This document shows, piece by piece, positions 23,885 through 34,041 of a stretch of DNA of 64,000 nt. Both the position numbers and the translations under genes were made by a program. The DNA is taken from positions 518,453-582,452 of the forward strand of contig NTMA01000012.1 in assembly GCA_002917075.1 (NCBI GenBank), read 5' to 3'. Position 1 is the stretch's first letter. Every line of letters begins with the position of its first letter. Under the pieces are notes generated by a model. That model did not search any database. It was not told the DNA's origin and saw only the letters and a list, made by a program, of their open reading frames with translations. The stretch is from Hawksworthiomyces lignivorus (lineage: Eukaryota > Ascomycota > Sordariomycetes > Ophiostomatales > Ophiostomataceae).

Positions 23885-24401
23885 TCAGCTTTCTCTTCTT
23901 CTTTGCCCAATACTACCATACGTAGACTTTTGGTGTCTTTCCTTTTTATGTGTTCTAAATTGGACTATTTAGGAGATTGCATCGCGTAGCCAGCATTAAG
24001 ATCAACTTACAGTGTTTCGATTTCTGCTCGACATTAGCAAGGCAAACAGTAGCTGGCAGGGATAAAGAAAAGAGAGCATACTTACCTTTCCGCACAAATT
24101 GGGCACGCGCGATACCGCGACGAATGGCATCATTGTCTCGCAGCTGGGCATTTGCCGCAAAAGCAGCATGCAGACGACGCCGGAAATAATCTTGGCCTTG
24201 TGGGTAATCCTTGCCGAGATTGAGAAGTTCTATGTTTTGTCTGTCAGGGCCCATCAATCGAGCAGATCACAATTGCAGTAGTGAAAATCAAAAAGAGAGA
24301 TGAATATTGCCGAAGCGGGTCACGCCAGCGAGTCTTGTAATCACACCTTTGTATACATTGATGACCTGCCTCCGGAGCTCTAAATTCACAGGCGGCGACA
24401 T
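23885..24401 (-). CDS. LYR-motif (LYRM5-type) mitochondrial protein
   Basis: Small complex1_LYR-family protein of about 93 residues, probably in the mitochondrial matrix; the LYRM5 branch regulates electron-transfer flavoprotein, others help iron-sulphur or complex assembly. Four exons: 24347-24401, 24086-24229, 24011-24023 and 23885-23954. Exon junctions rebuild 'VINVYKELLNLGKDYPQG' followed by 'FRRRLHAAFAANAQLRD' and 'IRRGIARAQFVRKEIETL', a clear LYRM5-like core. The LYR tripeptide itself is the variant VYK. Exon 3 is only 13 bases. The last exon is in phase but gives a Lys/Arg-rich end unlike the usual 'YYLRKYRTL' pattern, so the C-terminus could be wrong. The start is 413 bases from the divergent thioesterase start. 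Confidence 0.75.
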
Positions 24402-24814
24402 GCTGTCTACTAGAGGATGATAAAACGCACTATATTTATGTGTTTATGCCACCTTCGAAGCGTATCCTAGTCGTCTCCGTGTCATAGAGCGTACTGTTGA
24501 GTTCTTTAGGTTTAACGTAATTGACTGCGTTTTTGCACAGGGACCATTCACTATTTCCATATTTTGTTGTCGGTAAGTGATATTTTTTACCGGGACCGCC
24601 CGCTAAAGTCGAACCCCTCAATGGATTCGCGTTAAACAAGGCTTTCTTGAGCCGAGGCCGGCCGCACTCTTAAAACTCCGACCTCAACACGTACACTATT
24701 CAGCTGGCAACGAAACGAGAAGGCGGCAGCGGGCAGACGAACTGTGTTGGACGAACAAGAGACTGAAGACTGTCAATTGGTTTTGCAAACCCGCTGAACG
24801 GCGTCCTAGACTAA
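24402..24814. promoter_or_regulatory. shared divergent promoter, LYR protein / thioesterase
   Basis: Only 413 bases separate two ATGs facing apart, both of predicted mitochondrial proteins, so one compact region should drive both. I see no strong TATA box. The arrangement invites co-regulation, but this is inference. Confidence 0.45.
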
Positions 24815-25936
24815 ATGGCTCAGCTACGTTTGAGTGTTTGGCCAGCCATTGCTCAGTGCAATAGCCTTGTGGAATACGTCATCCATGGACGGCAAAGAGC
24901 AAAATACTTCACTAATGTCCAAGATCGGTTTATATCCACATCGCCGGTGATGGAACATACAGCCAGACCGTCTGCTTCTGTGAAGTCTGGCAAGCCAGAA
25001 ATCTCGCCTCTGCCATCACCGCGCTGGCTCAGCGACCTACGTGCTCGGATAGGCAAGTGTATTATTTTTGGTTGCACGCCAGATCAAGTGTCTAAGGCAG
25101 CTGTCGTACTCCGAGCGCTAGCGACTGAGTGGCGAGAGCTGACGGCGGGCAGCGAGGGTTTTCTGACCGGCGACCGGCGAGGGCTAGAAGGGCAGAGAGT
25201 CGTCTGGGGCGAAATGGACTCGTTTGTACGTCTTAACAAGATGAGGAAAAACAAATTCGTCTCTCTAGTTTTTCGTTTGCTTTGGACGTGTGCTGACTCA
25301 AGAATTCTTATCTTGTCAGGGTCATGTCAATAATGTCATCTACGCCAGATATGCGGAATCGTCACGAGTGAACTGGGTAACCAGTTTTGCCATGCATACA
25401 AACTTGCCACGGCGGCGACAATGGGAAGAGCTAATGACCCCGCGGTCTGTTGGGTTGATTATGAAGAGCCTGACGACAGAGTTCAAGTTTGTAGGTTACC
25501 ATCTCAGCAAGAAGAGCTGAGAAGAAGGGAGTATGGGAAAAGGAAAACAAAAGATAGGAACAAAGGAGATTAACAACATTTGCAGCCCATGACCTACCCA
25601 GATACAATTTCAGCGTATCACAAGTTGAGAGTATCACCTTTAGCTAACCCGGAAGCAACATCTCTCTTCCTTGATTGCGTGATCCTGTCCCATAACCACC
25701 AGAGAATTGCGGCCAGAACATACGAAGACATCACCGTCTACGACTATAGGGTCGCGGCGAAAACAAAGGTCCCAACGTTCGTGCGCGAGGTGCTGATGGA
25801 CGTATGGGAACAGCAGGAAGCAGAGACGGTACGTGCCCGTTCACGGATTCGAGAGTTGACAGCAGCTGTCGAGCAGCTGGAGAAGCAAACTTGGGATCGG
25901 GTGGGCGCCACAGAAGATATCGGTAGCAGTAGATAG
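24815..25936 (+). CDS. hotdog-fold (4HBT-like) thioesterase, probably mitochondrial
   Basis: Predicted acyl-thioester hydrolase. Exons 24815-25225, 25320-25490 and 25586-25936 join in phase 0 to give about 310 residues. The N-terminus has few acids and several Arg/Ser residues, fitting a mitochondrial presequence. The hotdog signature is split by intron 1: 'VVWGEMDSF' joins 'GHVNNVIYARYAESSRVNW', with the Asp...His-Val-Asn-Asn arrangement of 4-hydroxybenzoyl-CoA/acyl-ACP thioesterases. The last exon carries 'RIAARTYEDITVYDYRVAAK', then a coiled C-terminal helix 'RIRELTAAVEQLEKQ'. Divergent neighbour is the LYR protein. Exact acyl substrate unknown. Confidence 0.85.
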
Positions 25937-28598
25937 CGTTAAAAAAGTTATATGTATACCACTTGTTACTGAACCACCAGGTATCTGGGCGAGAGTATGT
26001 TTTATTTTACTTTATTCGCAGGATTATTGCAGGTAGACTTTAATTGTTTAACTTGCAACATACGCAATGTTGATTGCCATTGGCTCAGCACTTGTTCCGA
26101 AGCTGGTCGTTCGACGAGTGATCTATGATATGCTGCGCGCAACCGCAGGTCTGGATATAACGGAATACACAGCAGCGGGACAAGCTAGGAAATGCGGAGC
26201 TGAAAGACACGGACGGACGAACGAGTGCCAAGGATTCAGTATATCTCGGAAGGACCTCGGATAAGAACAAGTTGTAGGTGACAACCAGAAGCACGCTGCA
26301 GCATGCTTGGAATAGAATAAGGGATAATAAACACTGTTGTCTCGTGGCTGGCCTATTTCGAGGCATCTGACCAGAGAGAGTGCAAGATCGAGGCATTAAG
26401 CAAGCGGGAAAGTGGAGAAGAATGGAGGAAGGTTGTGTTTTACACCCCAAAGCAGCAATTAATTAAGGAATGAGGCGTTGGATCACGAAATAGGTAAAAG
26501 CGGAGTTCCTGTTCCTCTTTCTCTCTCGCCCTCGCCTTCTCTGTCAGCCAGTTTGCGCATTTGCGCACAGGATGTTGTACGAAGGTGGTAGACGGTGGGC
26601 GAAGGAGAAAAATGGCGTGGGGTTTACTTTAGAAAACTGTGAATAGTCAAAAGGGTTATTCCGGAGAGGCGGGAAGAAAGCATCGTAAATACCGATGTAG
26701 CTTGTGGATGATCTCTGAGAAGGATTTAGTACAGACGAGACTGGAAGAGCGGGGATGGTGCCGTGCAGGAAGAGTACGAGTGATACGTGTATGGAGTACA
26801 TTGTATACTCCGTATGTACGGAGTATAATGAGTTTAGTTGTCTTTATGAGTAGCGACTTAATGTGTGCGTATTACAGCGACGTAGACAGACAAATGGTAA
26901 GAGTTAATAGTAATGCCAATCTCGCCGAAAGGAATTAGTGTGCATTAGATAGTTAGGAGGGGAGGGTCAAATGCCGAAGAGATCGACGCTGCCTTTCCGC
27001 TTATTGCTTAGCTCTCTGTTAAAAAAGTGTGGTTGAATGTTCAAGTAGAGCGTAATGCTTCCACTTATCATGTCAGTAGGTAAGAGTTCGACAACTCAAG
27101 TAGAATAATAGCTAACATATACAGGAAGTAATCATAGCCTGTCTGACGAGACAGGGAATATGCCATTGGCATGAGTAGGAGGGACCGGAGTCACATATCA
27201 TGAGGAGAATTCAAGAGTGAAAGACATTCAAGATACTGCTCAAATAGGCTACAAAAATTCATCTTTTTACTACAATTTCCCCAAGAGCGATATTAAACTT
27301 GTTGTTGGAATTGACACGACAAGACGCAAATCTTGCAGTTGTTTATATCCCTTTGTTGATACTCTGAATATGTTCTACACCCGATCTTTTCATCTTTTAA
27401 TTTCCCCTGGACAATGTATTGATACGCCACTGAACGTGCCCGCCGATCGCAAGCAATTTCAGGCTTCGTTGGTTAAGTAGTTAATTGGCTCACCACAATG
27501 TCACCAAGCATGTACTATGTGAGTTCGGTCATGTGCTCGTAGGCTTATTCTTTTCCAAAGCGAAACAGCAGTCACCTTTGGTCTTTTTGCTCTTAGGTTC
27601 GCGGCAGGGTCTCGACACCAACGTGCAGCGTTTCGCATGCTTAGTACACTAGACATTATCGCGCTACGCTCGCCACGTTCATCAAGTTGTTATGTCTCCA
27701 TCCATTGCACTCTGAAGAGCAAGGCAACTATTACTCTGCATGCTATGCGCTTCTTTTGAGATTTCCACTAATACTCTCAAGCCTTCAATTCAAGTGGAGT
27801 GCTTATTACGCGCCCCTTTTACTATGCCCACTTATATTAGGTGAGCTGCTTAAGCATTATGCTTTAGACTGTGCGTTCCTCGATCTCCGCTGCAATGTGC
27901 ATATTTCTGGTCTCTGGTGGTCCTCAGCGGCAAATTCTGTCGCTACATGGTCCCCACCATAGAGACCCCTCGCTACCTTCTTGTTTATTACTCGAATTCG
28001 AAAAAGTAGCCTGGTACCTTTGACTACCCCAATCTTTTTGTACACCATTACAACCCGGCCTTTTTCTCCCTTTTCCTTTGTTCTTAGTGCACTTGGCTAC
28101 TTCGCCTATCAACACAGAAGCAGGTAACTAAACTATGACTTTCCTCTATGCTTATAAGCGTCATAGTAGGTAACACTCTGCACCACATTATATGGCCTCG
28201 CTAAATTTTCCGACCTGAAGTTTTCTCGCTCTTCTCTTCCCTCTTTCAAAATAGCATCATTTCTACCACTTCTACTTTTTCCAACAAAAGTCTTCATATC
28301 CACTGATTCGCTTTCGCCACAACAGTCGATCGTATCTCTAATTCTGCGAACCGGCCATTTACGCAAATAAAAGTGTTCACACTTCCTCTTTTAAAAGAAA
28401 TCCGATGTGCTTGCTATTTCCATTTCACTCCTCTTGAAAAGCGACGACTCCAGCCTAGGCATCAAAGGTGCACAGAGGCCCTTAGGAGAAGGAGAGTAAA
28501 TTGAAGTGCCAATTAACTAAATTCTCACTCCCCGCAATATACAGCTCTCTCCTATTCGCGCTTGCTCAAAAGTCTGCTTCCGAGCCGGCTTCTCCTGT
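25937..28598. other. intergenic, 2.7 kb
   Basis: No gene recognised. It contains the inverted repeat at 26804-26827. The final ~500 bases are T/C-rich and lead into the ATG of acrB, as expected of its promoter and leader. Short frames on both strands show no family match. Confidence 0.45.
26804..26827. repeat. perfect 11-bp inverted repeat
   Basis: TATACTCCGTA and TACGGAGTATA are exact reverse complements separated by TG. The core ACTCCGTA/TACGGAGT recurs singly elsewhere in the window (for example near 38475 and 32780). Could be a palindromic regulator site or the relic of a tiny element; function unknown. Confidence 0.75.
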
Positions 28599-31500
28599 AT
28601 GCCTCGCGCCTCGCCCTCGGCCAAACGACAGCCGGGAGCGGCAAGCCAACGAGACACTCGACACTATGAGAACGTGCTCGGGGGACAAGGAAAGCGCATA
28701 ATTAAACAGCAGCAAAAGACTACGTATACATCATCGACTTCTTCATCGGGTGGCGATGGTATAGGTCAACTACCCATCGGCACTGACGGCCTTGCTTCAA
28801 GTGGACCATCTGCCGCCTTGACAGCACTTGCTTCGTCTCCACCACCCCCTCTACCTGCTACTGCTGCTGCTGCTACTGCTGCTGCTGCGAATGGCTACAC
28901 AAGAGACCCCGACACCATGTCCGCTTCTCACCAGCAGCAGCGCCACCGTCAATCCGACGCAGGCGGTGGCACTCGACGACCCTACTCTGACCGCAATCCG
29001 CCTCTAGACCATGCACCCATGTCGTCTTCCACCGACTCTCTAGTAGCTCCTCTTACCTCCTCAAATTCGGCTTTGTCCCCCCATGCCACCACCTTGACTT
29101 CAATATCTCCACCTCCGTCAGCCTCCTTTGACGATTTACACCGCCGCATCGACGTCAACGCCACAAAGAACGTGAACGTCCACCGAGACACCGGACCTTT
29201 CGATCTCGCCTTGACTGTCCTCCGCTCTTGTCCCCTCTATGACACCATCGCTATCCTTATTATCCTGATGCAGCTTTCTCCTGTCGCTCTCTCCAGCATC
29301 TATATGTTGTTTACAGTTTTAACCTTTGTCCCACCCGTTACAACCAGCTCGGGACTTAGCCTAACCGAGATCTTTGAAGGTACACTCGGTACGCCTGCTC
29401 TCGCCACAGTCATCTGCATGGATGTTGGCTTTCTACTATTGTGGCTATTTTTGTGGGGCCCCCTGCAACTTCTCATTCTTGACTTCGCCCAGGTCGTCAT
29501 TGCTCTCACTCTAGGTGGGGGTTGCAACGGAGGCAGCTCGCGTCAAGGTTCGGCGAACAACATATTTGTCTGTTTGGCCATTGTTATCTTTTCGCATTTT
29601 AGCCAAGTTCCGAGTCTGCAAAAACTACCCCACCTAGGTCCTCTCCTTGCCGCTGAGCACACGTCCGTTTCCGCTGATCGCCAGTTCCCATTCCAGCCAA
29701 CCTCCAAACTCTTTGCTCGCCGCGTAGGTGGCACCTCATGGGTCCGGAACATCTTCGCAATTCACATTCTCACTCAGGGCATTGTTCGATATATAAGAGA
29801 ATGGTATCTTCGGAGAGAAAAGCGCGACTCCGTTGCGCACAACGTAACAGATCCCGAGGCTGGGAAAGGTACCTACACTGTAGAAACCCCTATGGAAGCT
29901 ATCTTCAACAGCACAGCGGAGAACGACAACACCCCGAATACCGGTGCAAGTAGTGGCAGTATTACTGGTCCTAGTAGCAGTAATAGCAACATCTACAGCG
30001 GCAGCACAAATAGCTTAGGTCACAGTACTGCAGCCCACGGTACCGCAGTACCCAGCGGTGTCGGCATAGCCAGCAACGCAATGGCGGGACTAGGGACAGG
30101 CTCCGGTCCTCAGGACTTGGACAGCGCGGGCTTTGTCAGCGGTCCAAACCCCAGCAATAGTCCCCCAAGTACGGGGCATATATCCACCAAGAAAAAGAGG
30201 AAGCAGAGTGCTTTGGTGCGGTTGCGTCAACCGCTATGGGCAGCTCTTGCCAGCACTAAAATTGTCATGATAAAAGAATATGAACTTTCACAGGCTGCTT
30301 CTGAGTCTGCTGGCGCTGAGGCTACTGACGTCGACAACCTCGGCAATGCACCATTCTATTCTCAGCCTGGTCAAATTTGGATTTGCTATGTGGGTCATGA
30401 TGAGGTCTGTTTCAGTACCAGCATCTTTCCTGAAGACGAGCCGGATCAGAAGCAGTCGAATCAGTCAACTCCCCCAAACTCTTCCTATATTGATACCACG
30501 AAACCTTTCTACGTCAGGATCAACAATGCTACTTGGCAACCCACCCGTATCACTCCAATCAGAAGCGGAGTTGATGATGAAGGGACTGGCGGCCCTGAAG
30601 CAGGTAGCGTGAGCAGCCAGCTTGCTGCTGGAACCCGCTGGACAGGAGACATCTATGGACTCACGCCCTTGTCTAGTTATGAGTGCGAATTTGTCAGCAC
30701 GCGTACTGGAAAGGTTATCTTCAGCACTAGTGTCAGGACGGCCGCAGCTCCGTTGAGGAGCGCCGATGTTGCAGCTGTAAAGCCGGCGCTACCAAGTCAG
30801 CTGCGTCCTCACGAATCTCCTGCCACCACTATCAAGGCTTCTATTGCGACCCAGGAAGCAAAGCTCAACGACGAGAAGGCCAGGTTCAAGATGTTGCGAA
30901 AGGATAATAATCGCCGCGTTAATCTTCTCAAGAAGGAAATTGATCGACTTACTTCGTCCGTCCAGTCTGCAGGCGGGAATGACGAGAAGCTGAAGCAGAA
31001 AATCACTCAGAACAATGTCCAGCAGAAGCAAGCAGAGCAAGTTATCGACAGCCTTGAGGCCGAACTCCGAGAAATCAGTATCATGCCAGAGGACCTTTTA
31101 AGCCAGCACCGAAATAAGAAAAGTGAATGGGACCGTGAGAAGGCTCAATTTGATGGTGCCGTTGCCTCGTTCAAAAGTTTCAAAAGTTCAGTTGATAACG
31201 AGATCCGGTCGCTAGAGGAGGAACAGGCCAGCTTTCAGGCCAAGCGAAATAAGATCGCATCCCGTATCGCTAAGGCGGACAGTGACCTTGCGCGCATTAT
31301 GGATGCTAATGCTCGAGGCTTGGATGAGGCTGAGCGCCGTCGCCAGGAACGCGCTGCCATTGAAGCCGATATCATACGGGCTGACAAAAGTTATCTCGAG
31401 CGCATTGCAAAAATCCAATCAAGCAATGAGAGGAAAGTTAATACTATTAACGTTATGCACGAGACTATGCGTTCTTTCTATTCGTCCTTTGACAGTGAGC

Positions 31501-32057
31501 GCCCTTACGAAGACCGCTATGCAGCTAGTTCGGCCCCGACAGTCCCGATATCAAGTGCGGTGTCTTTATCTGCACCAGGAGCGTGGCCTACAGCGACCCA
31601 CCAGGTGCCATCTAGTGCGATTTATTCCCCCGGCTCCTGGTGGCCTGCTATGTCTACGATACCTACGTCTGGACCGTCCCCGGTTCCATCTAGCATCGCC
31701 CCAGTAACACCATATATGCAAATGCCACAACTTCATTCTAGCCCCCTCCCGCAGCCACTGAAAATGCGAGGCCGCTCTTCTTCGATGCTTAGTGACGTCT
31801 CTGGGTTCACACAGTCAAGCGCTGCCGACGATGATAGTATTGTACCTCTCGTTAGTGACACGCCAGGTGCGTCGAACACGGCTGCTGCACTCGCTGGCTC
31901 TGCTTCCCAAACTGCAATAATTCGCGGCCCTCCGGGTTTCAGCTTTACCCGTATGCGGGGCAGCTCTGGTTCCGGTTCTGGCTCTGGTTCTGCTAGCAGC
32001 ATTCGCAGCGGGAGTGGGAGTGCTGGGAGTATTCGCGACCCGGCGAGTCCGTTATGA
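28599..32057 (+). CDS. acrB: AcrB-like ubiquitination-network protein
   Basis: Single exon, 1152 residues, matching the plan of Aspergillus nidulans AcrB, a membrane/coiled-coil protein linked genetically to acriflavine resistance and to the CreB/CreC/CreD ubiquitination network in carbon repression. N-terminal ~180 residues are Ser/Pro/Ala-rich, with alanine runs from CTG/GCT repeats at 28858-28890. Two to four hydrophobic segments lie around residues 205-330 ('DTIAILIILMQLSPVALSS', 'VGFLLLWLFLWGPLQLLIL'). A Ser/Gly-rich linker follows, then a basic patch 'KKKRKQSALVRLRQPLW' and a long coiled coil at about residues 745-960 ('LNDEKARFKMLRKDNNRRV'). The tail is Ser/Pro-rich and ends in Gly-Ser repeats. 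Molecular activity is not known. Confidence 0.82.
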   Translation: MPRASPSAKRQPGAASQRDTRHYENVLGGQGKRIIKQQQKTTYTSSTSSSGGDGIGQLPIGTDGLASSGPSAALTALASSPPPPLPATAAAATAAAANGYTRDPDTMSASHQQQRHRQSDAGGGTRRPYSDRNPPLDHAPMSSSTDSLVAPLTSSNSALSPHATTLTSISPPPSASFDDLHRRIDVNATKNVNVHRDTGPFDLALTVLRSCPLYDTIAILIILMQLSPVALSSIYMLFTVLTFVPPVTTSSGLSLTEIFEGTLGTPALATVICMDVGFLLLWLFLWGPLQLLILDFAQVVIALTLGGGCNGGSSRQGSANNIFVCLAIVIFSHFSQVPSLQKLPHLGPLLAAEHTSVSADRQFPFQPTSKLFARRVGGTSWVRNIFAIHILTQGIVRYIREWYLRREKRDSVAHNVTDPEAGKGTYTVETPMEAIFNSTAENDNTPNTGASSGSITGPSSSNSNIYSGSTNSLGHSTAAHGTAVPSGVGIASNAMAGLGTGSGPQDLDSAGFVSGPNPSNSPPSTGHISTKKKRKQSALVRLRQPLWAALASTKIVMIKEYELSQAASESAGAEATDVDNLGNAPFYSQPGQIWICYVGHDEVCFSTSIFPEDEPDQKQSNQSTPPNSSYIDTTKPFYVRINNATWQPTRITPIRSGVDDEGTGGPEAGSVSSQLAAGTRWTGDIYGLTPLSSYECEFVSTRTGKVIFSTSVRTAAAPLRSADVAAVKPALPSQLRPHESPATTIKASIATQEAKLNDEKARFKMLRKDNNRRVNLLKKEIDRLTSSVQSAGGNDEKLKQKITQNNVQQKQAEQVIDSLEAELREISIMPEDLLSQHRNKKSEWDREKAQFDGAVASFKSFKSSVDNEIRSLEEEQASFQAKRNKIASRIAKADSDLARIMDANARGLDEAERRRQERAAIEADIIRADKSYLERIAKIQSSNERKVNTINVMHETMRSFYSSFDSERPYEDRYAASSAPTVPISSAVSLSAPGAWPTATHQVPSSAIYSPGSWWPAMSTIPTSGPSPVPSSIAPVTPYMQMPQLHSSPLPQPLKMRGRSSSMLSDVSGFTQSSAADDDSIVPLVSDTPGASNTAAALAGSASQTAIIRGPPGFSFTRMRGSSGSGSGSGSASSIRSGSGSAGSIRDPASPL
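31960..32045 (+). repeat. Gly-Ser coding repeat
   Basis: Tandem GGTTCC/GGCTCT-type hexamers code a Ser-Gly run at the C-terminus of the acrB product. Low-complexity sequence of this sort changes length easily. Confidence 0.7.
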
Positions 32058-32981
32058 TTAGTAACCGAGGACATTTTCTTACCGTTTTGTGACAATTGCG
32101 GGTTGCATTAGTTTGACTGCGTGTCCCAGGCCAATATAAAAACACAACTCAGAATAAAGACGTTGTGTTTGCTGTCTGAAGGACTACCGCGTCCTGTGTT
32201 TTACAAGCGCCATACGACATCGTAAACGTCACCGTCTACATCTCTGTCCATAAGTTCACAAGGTCTTCGGGGAAAGGATGTATCGACCTCACTCAGGTGC
32301 CGCAACGAGCTATGAAGGGTGTCCAGCGAACCTGTTTGAGAGCCATAGGTAGTGAGACGCTGGCCTATAATATCGGGAATGCCAAAATCAGCCTAAACTA
32401 CACAGTTTTTATTCTAGATTCTTATTGAATATATCAATTTTTCAGCAGCATAAATGGTCGCCATTATTAGACGTTTTCGAATTCGAAGCCCCAGAAGACC
32501 TATGTGCGTATTAAACAGAATTTATTGGCGTTATTCGACATGTACTCTCTAGTCGTTTAAAAGATATCTTACCACCTTACCTCGCTTACCTACCCCATTG
32601 CCCCGCCAGGCAGTGGCTAAGCTTTTAGCTCTGTGGCGCAGCCGTTCTCCTATTCCTTACCTCAATCTTCCAATCAGTCTCAAAAAAATTTCCACACCAC
32701 TCACGTTCGAAATCTAAGTCGCTATTTTAGCGCGTACAACACTATCTCGAGTCTAACGACATATTCTTCCTATCAGACATACTCCGTCTTCCATAATCTA
32801 GTGTTCATGGTCCTCGGTGGCTTTACCACAATATGTGATAGAGGATGCTATACTCTCTCTCAAATTATCAACTTCAAGCCTACTTTAACACACCAATCTA
32901 CATAGCCAATAGCATAATTAGATATTACGCCTTATATTTCATTTACCCGATGTTGTCTCTGCAAAGATAGCCAATAACAAA
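32058..32981. other. intergenic spacer
   Basis: 3' flank of acrB and 5' flank of the next plus-strand gene. A 90-residue frame at 32633-32905 is serine/threonine/tyrosine-rich with no family pattern and no ATG start, so it is left out. Nothing else seen. Confidence 0.45.
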
Positions 32982-33827
32982 ATGCAAGGCCTTGCAAATT
33001 CGCGATGGGCAACAAAAGATGGGCGCTCTAGTTTAGAACCGGCTCCTGCCAGTCGCATCAAGAAAAATCTCAGTTCTATAATAAGCGAGAGCACAGCTGT
33101 GCATCTTGACCGTTCACCAAACTGTGGGGGTTCCGCGGCAGCCGAGTTAGCTCGATATTCTAAAATTGTCCGACGTATGAAGTGGAAGCTTCCCTTCCTA
33201 GATATTGCCTACTGCCGAGCTACATCCTCATACGAGAACAATTCTAATGAGCCTGAGGCGGAGCTTATGTTCAAGCTTGACTTTTTCGAGTACTATATGT
33301 TATGCGAACGTGCTCTCGTGCACCTTCAAGGTGTCTTTGGTATCACTATCACACGAGACTTTGCTTCAGGGGTGACCCTATCGGCCACTGGCAGCGTCAA
33401 AGACGCACCCACACACCGATACCATGCAAATGTCATAGAATCCTTAGACAGCCAAGACAACCCATTACATGAAGTTTTAGGAAAGGGCGATGTGCGGAGG
33501 CAGCTTGCCAGGGCCAAGGATCTTCGAAACCGCTGGAAAAACGCCGATGACGACAGTAGTAAAGTGACTAGCAATCAGAACAGCAGGATAAATACATCGC
33601 CTCTGGCTTCGTACGACCTGGCAAGTATGTTAGCAGCAATCCACGAGGGTCTCGATCGCGCCTTTATTATTGCCGCTGACTTCGTGAATACGGAACCTGC
33701 ACTCACAGCCAACAGTCGCACGCATGACACCCACGACGACTTACGGCTTATGGACATGGACCCAGACACTACGGAAGAGGACCAGTGGGACTTCATTGTG
33801 GAAGCTATGGACTGGGAGGCTGTGTAA
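32982..33827 (+). CDS. conserved-looking fungal protein, unknown function
   Basis: Single exon of 281 residues from ATG 32982. I do not recognise a domain. It has a well-mixed composition, a basic N-terminus, a central segment 'LFEYYMLCERALVHLQGVFG'-like helix (seen here as 'FFEYYMLCERALVHLQ') and an acidic C-terminus ending 'EEDQWDFIVEAMDWEAV'. The frame is open without gaps and its codon use resembles its neighbours, so a real protein is likely. No signal peptide or membrane helix. It lies 214 bases from the 3' end of the convergent P450. Confidence 0.65.
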   Translation: MQGLANSRWATKDGRSSLEPAPASRIKKNLSSIISESTAVHLDRSPNCGGSAAAELARYSKIVRRMKWKLPFLDIAYCRATSSYENNSNEPEAELMFKLDFFEYYMLCERALVHLQGVFGITITRDFASGVTLSATGSVKDAPTHRYHANVIESLDSQDNPLHEVLGKGDVRRQLARAKDLRNRWKNADDDSSKVTSNQNSRINTSPLASYDLASMLAAIHEGLDRAFIIAADFVNTEPALTANSRTHDTHDDLRLMDMDPDTTEEDQWDFIVEAMDWEAV

Positions 33828-34041
33828 TGGGATTTATGTGTTCTTACAAGACCACGCTTGCACTGGACTATGTGCTTCCCGCTAGCTTTGTGATACCCCG
33901 AAAGAAAATAACAGAATCTATGAGACCAGCCAGCCAGAAAACACAATATTATTTTCTTTTGTGTTAAGAAAATTAGCTGATATGCTTCGTCCGCATGCGA
34001 TCATCTCAATATACCTAAGACGACATAACCCCTCCAACAGC

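Noticed and set aside
24430..24640. tRNA-like GGTTCGAC word on the minus strand
   Set aside because: The flanking stem bases do not pair and no anticodon arm is found. No tRNA was supported anywhere in the window.
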